NCBI GenBank assembly: GCA_031267175.1
Contig: JAIRZP010000190.1
Coordinates: forward strand, 1-7,726
Source of the DNA: Coriobacteriales bacterium
GTDB lineage: Bacteria > Actinomycetota > Coriobacteriia > Coriobacteriales > UBA8131
Reading direction: 5' to 3'
DNA: 7,726 bases
Below the pieces are notes generated by a model that was given only the letters and a program-made list of their open reading frames with translations, made no database searches and had not been told where the DNA came from. This document shows positions 1 through 4,011 of the stretch, piece by piece (positions within the stretch are counted from its first letter, which is position 1; each line of letters starts with the position of its first letter). The position numbers and the translations under genes were made by a program.

Positions 1-1
1 C

Positions 2-37
2 GTCAGCGGCTCGGTTAATGTGGCGTTTGATGGGTGA
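2..37 (+). CDS. possible 3' end of an upstream gene (partial)
   Basis: The second reading frame is open from the window edge to a TGA at 35-37 and would encode a C-terminus reading VSGSVNVAFDG. Twelve codons are far too few to identify a family or to prove coding. It is listed because a promoter starts shortly afterwards, at about 84, which is where one would expect the previous gene to have ended. The third frame is also open here for longer but gives low-complexity, Cys/Arg-rich translation that does not look like a protein. Low confidence. Confidence 0.2.
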   Translation, partial: VSGSVNVAFDG

Positions 38-83
38 GTCTCCCCTTTCCTCGTGCCGCCGACCAAACTGTAACTTTTCTCCC

Positions 84-112
84 GAGACAAACGCTGACGA
101 ATGCGGTATACT
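84..112 (+). promoter_or_regulatory. sigma-70-type promoter, leaderless geometry
   Basis: GAGACA (84-89; four of six bases match TTGACA) is followed by a 17-nt spacer and TATACT (107-112; five of six match TATAAT). The predicted start of transcription, about seven bases after the -10, falls on the A of an ATG at 119. This is the best promoter upstream of the DPBB gene at 299, which would then have a leader of about 180 nt. The promoter is read from sequence only. Confidence 0.6.
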
Positions 113-118
113 GCTCCC

Positions 119-181
119 ATGCCGCTTATCGAGCGGCCGATTTTGTCTCATGGGACATCGGCATGCTTGGTAGCAACCTGA
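119..181 (+). CDS. possible leaderless 20-codon upstream ORF
   Basis: An ATG lies exactly six bases after the -10 hexamer of the preceding promoter, so a transcript could begin with AUG and be translated without a ribosome binding site. The frame runs 20 codons (begins MPLIERPILS, ends ACLVAT) to a TGA at 179-181. No similarity is recognised. It may be a regulatory leader peptide for the gene at 299, or the ATG at the start site may be a coincidence. Confidence 0.25.
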   Translation: MPLIERPILSHGTSACLVAT

Positions 182-249
182 TTATCCGCTGGATTGAAGT
201 CAGCTGCTCGGCAGGGCACTATAAACACACTCTCAAATGTAACGGGTGC

Positions 250-270
250 CGCGCGACCCTTGGTTGCGTG
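250..270 (+). other. hairpin in the leader of the DPBB gene
   Basis: Bases 250-258 can pair with 262-270 around a CTT loop, giving nine pairs of which two are G-U. No T-run follows, so it is not an intrinsic terminator. It sits about 16 nt before the Shine-Dalgarno sequence (AGGTAGGAG, about 287-295) of the gene at 299. The 182-298 stretch otherwise holds nothing I recognise; in particular no known riboswitch consensus was seen. Confidence 0.3.
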
Positions 271-298
271 AAGTATTGGTTTGTCAAGGTAGGAGCGT

Positions 299-964
299 AT
301 GCCAGAAGACAAAGCAGGAAGCACCCGGCTTCCCGTGCGCATCATAAGCATTACCGTGGCCGCAGCAACGCTTGCGGTGTGTCTGCTGTGCTCGCTTCCT
401 CAGGCCTTTGCCAGTTTCAGTTCCGAGTCTGCCGATCAGGTCATTGGCGTCGGACGCATCCAGTCCGTTTCTACGGCGGCCCCTTCTGCTGATGCGGTGC
501 CCACGGCCCGCTTTGAGACCCCGGAGCCCTTGGCTGTTGAACCCACCCAGGCGGTGAGCCAGCTGGCACAGCCCTTGGACAGGGGAGTAGAAGACCTCGA
601 AGCTGCCATTGCCGACATCAACATGATTCAGCGTTTTGGTGAGCCGGACGAGGACGGTTGGTTTACCACCAAGGCCTCTGCCTATGGTCCCAGCAGTGCC
701 GGCACACACACGGCACTGGGCACCGAGCTCACCCTCACGAGCATGGACATAGGCATTCACATTGACCACGTCGATCTCATGGGCCGCACGGTTGAGCTCA
801 TGTACGGCGGTGTCATACTCCGCTGCCGGATAGTAGATACCGGTGAGATGACCACGGACGGCAGACTGTTCGATCTCCAGCCCGGCGTCTGCACGGCATT
901 TGGCGCGGAGACCCCAGAGTTTGGTTGGGGCGTCCGCACCATCAAGTGGCGTCTGGTAGATTAA
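299..964 (+). CDS. secreted RlpA/3D-type double-psi beta-barrel protein
   Basis: A protein of 221 residues, probably exported and acting on or near peptidoglycan. Residues 1-14 are a charged N-region, 15-38 a hydrophobic stretch ending QAFA, which fits a signal peptidase I site after Ala38; no lipobox is evident. Residues 40-120 form a Pro/Ala/Glu-rich, probably flexible linker. Residues 121-221 look like a double-psi beta-barrel of the RlpA/3D group: AYG at 128-130, TALG at 138-141, a GRTVELMYGG strand, RIVDTG at 177-182 with the characteristic Asp, then LFDLQPGV at 190-197 and a closing GWGVRTIKW strand. Related barrels are found in lytic transglycosylases and cell-wall hydrolases, but catalysis here is not proven. 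The start is set by AGGTAGGAG just upstream. The next gene overlaps its 3' end, so the two are probably co-transcribed. Confidence 0.75.
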   Translation: MPEDKAGSTRLPVRIISITVAAATLAVCLLCSLPQAFASFSSESADQVIGVGRIQSVSTAAPSADAVPTARFETPEPLAVEPTQAVSQLAQPLDRGVEDLEAAIADINMIQRFGEPDEDGWFTTKASAYGPSSAGTHTALGTELTLTSMDIGIHIDHVDLMGRTVELMYGGVILRCRIVDTGEMTTDGRLFDLQPGVCTAFGAETPEFGWGVRTIKWRLVD

Positions 965-1467
965 AGATCCTCAGCTGCGGCGGCGACGAGCGCTCCGCCT
1001 GGGCAGACATTGCCATTCTCGGTACACAGCCGGTAGTGAGCCCTGAGCTTGCTGTACTCCTGCTCGACCACTACCCCAATCTGGCTGAACACGCCTGCAA
1101 AAACGCGCAGGGCGGCGCCAGGGTACAGGCTCAGCGTGAACCCGCCACCTTTGGAGACCGCATCATCGGAGCCCTGCTGCCCCATGCCGTAGAACACCTC
1201 GCCATCGAGCTTCTGGTGAGGGCATACCCGGGCCAGGTCTTTGCCGGTAACACCCGTTGGATCTCGCGTGAGACGCAGCAGATGCGTGTGCGCATCTCGC
1301 ATCCTGCCCAGACTGCGCTTTCAGAACAGAGGGCGACAGGGCCGGATACCCACGAACCCCAGGGGAGCACCAGCCCCGGCTCCCTCATTCCCCTATCTTC
1401 CCCTTCTCAGGCCGCGCTTTTTGAGGCAATCGAGCTGCTTAACGGACTGTTGGCGACGTGTCAATGA
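946..1467 (+). CDS. stand-alone cyanophycin-synthetase N-domain-like protein
   Basis: About 173 residues from GTG 946; a TTG at 925 would add seven codons. Either start overlaps the end of the upstream gene and neither has a strong Shine-Dalgarno sequence, so the start is uncertain. The order of motifs recalls the N-terminal domain of cyanophycin synthetase CphA1: a KIL strand at residues 7-9, YPNLAEHAC at 43-51 (compare LPSLVEHFC), FGDR, then HAVEHLAIEL at 80-89 (compare HIVEHVALEL), GNTR at 101-104 (compare GRTR) and a closing MRVRI strand. A Pro/Ser/Gly-rich linker (about 125-155) leads to a final helix (AALFEAIELLNGLL), also like the end of that domain. The ATP-grasp and Mur-ligase-like domains of CphA are absent, so it should not make cyanophycin alone. 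A separate ATP-grasp gene lies two genes downstream. The similarity is my reading by eye, and the function is unknown. Confidence 0.6.
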   Translation: MASGRLKILSCGGDERSAWADIAILGTQPVVSPELAVLLLDHYPNLAEHACKNAQGGARVQAQREPATFGDRIIGALLPHAVEHLAIELLVRAYPGQVFAGNTRWISRETQQMRVRISHPAQTALSEQRATGPDTHEPQGSTSPGSLIPLSSPSQAALFEAIELLNGLLATCQ

Positions 1468-1492
1468 CAAATGGGGCAAGAACCGCTATCGT
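1464..1492 (+). promoter_or_regulatory. promoter for leaderless aminotransferase mRNA
   Basis: ATGACA (1464-1469; five of six match TTGACA) is followed by a 17-nt spacer and TATCGT (1487-1492), which fits the actinobacterial TANNNT -10. Six bases later comes the ATG at 1499, so the start codon coincides with the predicted first transcribed base. No Shine-Dalgarno sequence precedes that ATG, which agrees with leaderless translation. The -35 overlaps the stop codon of the preceding gene. Confidence 0.55.
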
Positions 1493-1498
1493 AGAACT

Positions 1499-2773
1499 AT
1501 GAAGGTTCCCGGGCTCATACAGTTTGACGAATGGCAGGACAGCTACGCAGAGCGCGTAGTGTCCATGCGTACGAGCGCCGTGCGCGACCTCTTTGCGGCC
1601 GCGTCGCGCAGTGACATCATCAGTCTGAGCGGCGGCATGCCCGACATCAGGAGCCTGCCCCTCGATACCGTCAGCCGGGTTGCCGCCGATGCGGTGCGTA
1701 CCGAGGGCGTCGCCGGGCTCCAATACGGCAACACCACAGGGCGCGAGCAGACCAAGGAGCTTGTCTGCAGGCTCATGGAGGATTTTGACATCCTTATCAC
1801 CACGGAAGACGTGACCATCACCACGGGCGGCCAGCAGGTACTCGACCTCCTCGGCAAGACCTTTATCAACAAGGGCGACATCGTGATCACCGAAGGCCCC
1901 ACCTATATGGGTGCGCTGCAGGCCTTCTCGGCGTATGAGCCCAACATCCTCACCATTGCCTTTGATGAGGAGGGCATGCAGACCACGGTGCTGGAAGAAG
2001 AACTCAAGCGCCTGATTGCACAGAGCCCCAGCGGCAGGCACGGGGTCAAGTTCGTCTACACCATTCCCAATTTTCAAAACCCCGGTGGCGTGACGATGAG
2101 CCTCGCCCGGCGCAGGCATTTGCTGGAGCTTTCGCGCCGCTATGAGTTTCTGATAGTGGAGGACGACCCGTATGGGCGCCTGCGCTACAGCGGTGAGCCC
2201 GTGCCTGCGCTGCGCTCAATGGACGAGAACGTCATCTATCTCAGCACGGTCTCCAAGGTGTTTGCCCCAGGGCTCCGCACCGGCTGGGTCATTGCGCCTC
2301 GCCCGGTACTGGCCAAGCTCAACATGGTCAAGCAGGGTACCGATCTCTGCGGCAGTGCCCTCAATCAGGTTATCGTGGAGCATTACTTCAACGACACGGA
2401 CTGGCGCGGCGAGCTCTCCCGGATGTGCGAACTCTACAAGGAGCGACGGAGCGCCATGCTCGAGGCCCTGAAGGAATACTTTCCTCCTGAGGCCACGTGG
2501 ACACATCCCGAGGGAGGCCTCTTTGTATGGGTGACCCTGCCGGACTACGTGGATACGCCCCAGCTGCTTTCGGCGGCGCTGGACCGGGGGGTTACCTTTG
2601 TGCCGGGAGACGGCTGTTATCCGGGTGGCAGCGGCCTCGGTCGCAACGCGCTCAGGATCGCCTTTTGCTATGAGAATCCCGAGAGCATCACTGAGGCACT
2701 CAGGCGGCTCGGGGCAGTTATCGAGGATCGTCTCGCGCTGTATCGCACGTTTATCGACGCCGGAGTATTGTAG
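1499..2773 (+). CDS. PLP-dependent class I/II aminotransferase (LysN/Aro8-like)
   Basis: A fold-type I PLP aminotransferase of 424 residues, a usual length for the family. It belongs to the group holding 2-aminoadipate and aromatic aminotransferases and the catalytic half of MocR regulators; no DNA-binding domain is attached. Visible motifs are SLSGGMPD near residue 42, TTGGQQVLDLL (cofactor phosphate region), IPNFQNPGG with Asn191 and Asn194, EDDPYGRLRY with Asp222/Asp223 and Tyr225, the Schiff-base lysine Lys253 in STVSKVFAPGLRTGW, GGLFVW near the C-terminus, and ALRIAF with the carboxylate-binding Arg386. The amino donor and acceptor cannot be told from sequence. The frame is open upstream to 1241, but that part overlaps the previous gene and does not align with the family, so ATG 1499 is preferred. 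The ATP-grasp ligase follows 11 nt later, suggesting one transcript. The aminotransferase might supply an amino acid for that ligase (inference). Confidence 0.88.
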   Translation: MKVPGLIQFDEWQDSYAERVVSMRTSAVRDLFAAASRSDIISLSGGMPDIRSLPLDTVSRVAADAVRTEGVAGLQYGNTTGREQTKELVCRLMEDFDILITTEDVTITTGGQQVLDLLGKTFINKGDIVITEGPTYMGALQAFSAYEPNILTIAFDEEGMQTTVLEEELKRLIAQSPSGRHGVKFVYTIPNFQNPGGVTMSLARRRHLLELSRRYEFLIVEDDPYGRLRYSGEPVPALRSMDENVIYLSTVSKVFAPGLRTGWVIAPRPVLAKLNMVKQGTDLCGSALNQVIVEHYFNDTDWRGELSRMCELYKERRSAMLEALKEYFPPEATWTHPEGGLFVWVTLPDYVDTPQLLSAALDRGVTFVPGDGCYPGGSGLGRNALRIAFCYENPESITEALRRLGAVIEDRLALYRTFIDAGVL

Positions 2774-2784
2774 GGAGCCATACT

Positions 2785-3786
2785 ATGCCGTACAAGATAG
2801 CAGTTCTGATGGGTGGCAGTTCGTTTGAGCGCGAGTTCTCTCTGGAGAGCGGCAGACACGTGACCACGACGCTGCGCAAGCGGGGCCATGAGGTGCTCCC
2901 CCTGGACACCGATGCCAACCTCGTAGAGACCCTTCGCACGCAGGATATCGACGTGGTCTACCTGGCCCTGCATGGCAAAGGAGGGGAGGACGGCACCATT
3001 CAGGCGCTGCTGGAGTATCTCGACATCCCCTACGTGGGCTCGAGCTCCCATGTAGCGCGCGTGTTCTGGAACAAGTCGGCCCTGCCCTACGCGGTGCTGG
3101 CTCACCGGCAATGCCGTGGAGCGAGCCCCGAGCAGGGAGCGGCGTCGTGGCCCGAGCGCGTCTCGCTCGCGGCCATCTCCTGCAATGATATGGGAGCGGC
3201 CACTGCGCTGGACCTCATTCCTCAACGCCTCGGCAGCTATCCTCTGGCCGTCAAGCCGGCGCGCGGTGGCTCCGCAATGGGAGTGAACCGGGTGGAGAGC
3301 CAAGATGAGGTGGGTGCCGCGCTGCTCGATGCCTTCTCCTTTGACTCCGCCGTCATCATGGAGCAGTGGATAGAAGGGGTCGAGCTGGCAGTAGGCGTTA
3401 TGGGCAATGGCGAGGATGTCAAAGTTCTGCCACCGGTGGAGATAGCGCCCAAGCGAGGGTTCTTTGACACCGAGGCCCGTCAGGACGCCGACCTGGTTGA
3501 CTATTACTGCCCCCCACGCCCGGAGAGCCTGGCCTTGGACAAGAGGGCGCAGGAAGCGGCGCTCCAAGCCATCAAGGCCGCCGCGCTCGAAGTGCACACG
3601 GCGCTGGGCTGCAGAGACCTCAGCCGCATCGACATGATCTGGGACGGGGAGAAGCCCCGCGTGCTGGAGGTCAACGTCTCGCCGGGCATGACCGAGCACT
3701 CCCTTATCCCCATGGCCGCGGCCTCCTCAGACACCAGCCTCGGCGTTCTGTTGGATGAGCTGTTGGAAGGCGCTGTCAATCGGTAG
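2785..3786 (+). CDS. ddl: D-Ala-D-Ala-ligase-family ATP-grasp enzyme, divergent omega loop
   Basis: A 333-residue ATP-grasp ligase most similar to D-alanine--D-alanine ligase, which makes the dipeptide end of peptidoglycan precursors in the cytoplasm. Seen: GGSSFEREFSLESG with Glu15, HGKGGEDGT, nucleotide-binding Lys97 and Lys157, the GSAMG loop with Ser163 (equivalent to E. coli Ser150), Arg281, Asp283, and EVNVSPGMTEHS with metal ligands Glu295 and Asn297. Two oddities: about 13 extra residues between Lys97 and Lys157 compared with E. coli DdlB, and an omega loop reading FFDTEARQ, where E. coli has FYDYEAKY, so Lys215-Tyr216 become Arg232-Gln233. Tyr216 helps set substrate choice in the family, so a different second substrate is possible. 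The start is supported by AGGGAG overlapping the stop of the aminotransferase gene, with an 11-nt gap. It may still be the organism's ordinary Ddl. Confidence 0.85.
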   Translation: MPYKIAVLMGGSSFEREFSLESGRHVTTTLRKRGHEVLPLDTDANLVETLRTQDIDVVYLALHGKGGEDGTIQALLEYLDIPYVGSSSHVARVFWNKSALPYAVLAHRQCRGASPEQGAASWPERVSLAAISCNDMGAATALDLIPQRLGSYPLAVKPARGGSAMGVNRVESQDEVGAALLDAFSFDSAVIMEQWIEGVELAVGVMGNGEDVKVLPPVEIAPKRGFFDTEARQDADLVDYYCPPRPESLALDKRAQEAALQAIKAAALEVHTALGCRDLSRIDMIWDGEKPRVLEVNVSPGMTEHSLIPMAAASSDTSLGVLLDELLEGAVNR

Positions 3787-3805
3787 CGAGAGGCTCCAGT
3801 TCTTC

Positions 3806-3824
3806 GGCAGGGTAACCTCTTGCC
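3806..3824 (+). other. weak hairpin after the ligase gene
   Basis: GGCAGGG pairs with TCTTGCC around a short loop, giving about seven pairs including two G-U. AAAATTATCG follows rather than a T-run, so it is a poor candidate for an intrinsic terminator. It is the only structure seen between the ligase stop codon and the nrdD control region. Confidence 0.2.
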
Positions 3825-3849
3825 AAAATTATCGAAAAAACTTTGAAAA
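3825..3849 (+). promoter_or_regulatory. phased A-tracts (UP element or bent DNA)
   Basis: Three A-tracts start at 3825, 3835 and 3846, that is 10 and 11 bp apart, in an otherwise GC-rich sequence. Phasing with the helical turn predicts intrinsic curvature, and an AT-rich segment directly upstream of a promoter can act as an UP element for RNA polymerase. It lies just upstream of the candidate nrdD promoter. Confidence 0.4.
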
Positions 3850-3854
3850 TATCC

Positions 3855-3883
3855 TTGCGTCCGTCACGCTCTAGGGCTACCAT
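3855..3883 (+). promoter_or_regulatory. candidate nrdD promoter
   Basis: TTGCGT (3855-3860), a 17-nt spacer and TACCAT (3878-3883, fitting TANNNT) form one candidate. Alternatives are TATATT at 3883-3888 as the -10, or TTGTCG (3890-3895) paired with GATATT (3914-3919). Each of these overlaps one or both NrdR boxes, so repression by occlusion would work in any case. The exact start of transcription is not resolved. Confidence 0.4.
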
Positions 3884-3892
3884 ATATTCTTG
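3877..3892 (+). promoter_or_regulatory. NrdR box 1
   Basis: CTACCATATATTCTTG agrees with the NrdR consensus (ACAC, AT-rich core, GTGT; 16 bp) at about 10 of 16 positions, with an intact ATATAT core. Alone it would be weak; its support is that it starts exactly 31 bp before the stronger box, the known tandem spacing of about three helical turns. Confidence 0.6.
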
Positions 3893-3907
3893 TCGCTTAC
3901 GGAGTAA

Positions 3908-3923
3908 GCACAAGATATTGTGG
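3908..3923 (+). promoter_or_regulatory. NrdR box 2
   Basis: GCACAAGATATTGTGG matches the NrdR consensus at about 13 of 16 positions. NrdR is an ATP-cone repressor that represses ribonucleotide reductase operons when deoxynucleotides are plentiful. Together with box 1 it makes the expected tandem operator in front of nrdD. Confidence 0.75.
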
Positions 3924-3927
3924 ATAA
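3919..3927 (-). promoter_or_regulatory. perfect DnaA box
   Basis: The + strand reads TGTGGATAA, the exact complement of the consensus DnaA box TTATCCACA. It overlaps NrdR box 2 by five bases. Two related but weaker sequences beginning TGTG follow at 3940 (TGTGGAATC) and 3951 (TGTGCAAAA), 21 and 11 bp further on. DnaA is known to control nrdAB in E. coli; a role here is inferred. Confidence 0.55.
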
Positions 3928-3932
3928 GCAGT

Positions 3933-3949
3933 GGATTCCTGTGGAATCC
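3933..3949 (+). repeat. perfect 7-bp inverted repeat in nrdD leader
   Basis: GGATTCC and GGAATCC are separated by TGT. It lies between the DnaA box and the nrdD start and could be an operator or an mRNA hairpin. No regulator that would bind it is recognised. Confidence 0.4.
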
Positions 3950-4011
3950 CTGTGCAAAACACAAGAAGTCAAACAAACGCAGCTTACACGCAGCAGAGAA
4001 AGGAACACAGC

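Noticed and set aside
200..225. Second promoter for the DPBB gene (TTGAAG with CACTAT or TATAAA)
   Set aside because: Either the -10 is poor with 17-nt spacing or the spacing is 20 nt; much weaker than the promoter at 84-112.
1..298. c-di-AMP (ydaO) riboswitch upstream of the cell-wall gene
   Set aside because: Such riboswitches often precede RlpA/NlpC-type genes in Actinobacteria, and CGTCAGC at the window edge recalls one conserved segment, but the remaining conserved parts are missing and a promoter lies in between.
34..492. A 152-codon + strand frame starting before the first promoter
   Set aside because: Low-complexity, Cys/Arg-rich translation running out of frame through the DPBB signal peptide; not protein-like.
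1241..1498. Extended N-terminus for the aminotransferase
   Set aside because: The frame is open, but the added residues are Arg/Pro-rich, overlap the CphA-N-like gene and do not match the family; the promoter and start at 1499 explain the data better.
2668..3699. A 343-codon minus-strand frame opposite the ligase gene
   Set aside because: It is antisense to a well-supported ATP-grasp gene and has no family features; a shadow of codon bias.
3908..3960. Replication origin
   Set aside because: Only one perfect DnaA box and two weak ones, with no DUE-like AT-rich repeats or dnaA/dnaN neighbours; promoter control is more likely.
3931..4011. Upstream start for nrdD at 3931
   Set aside because: This ATG is not preceded by a Shine-Dalgarno sequence and the added residues lie before the conserved ATP-cone start; ATG 4012 has a good site.
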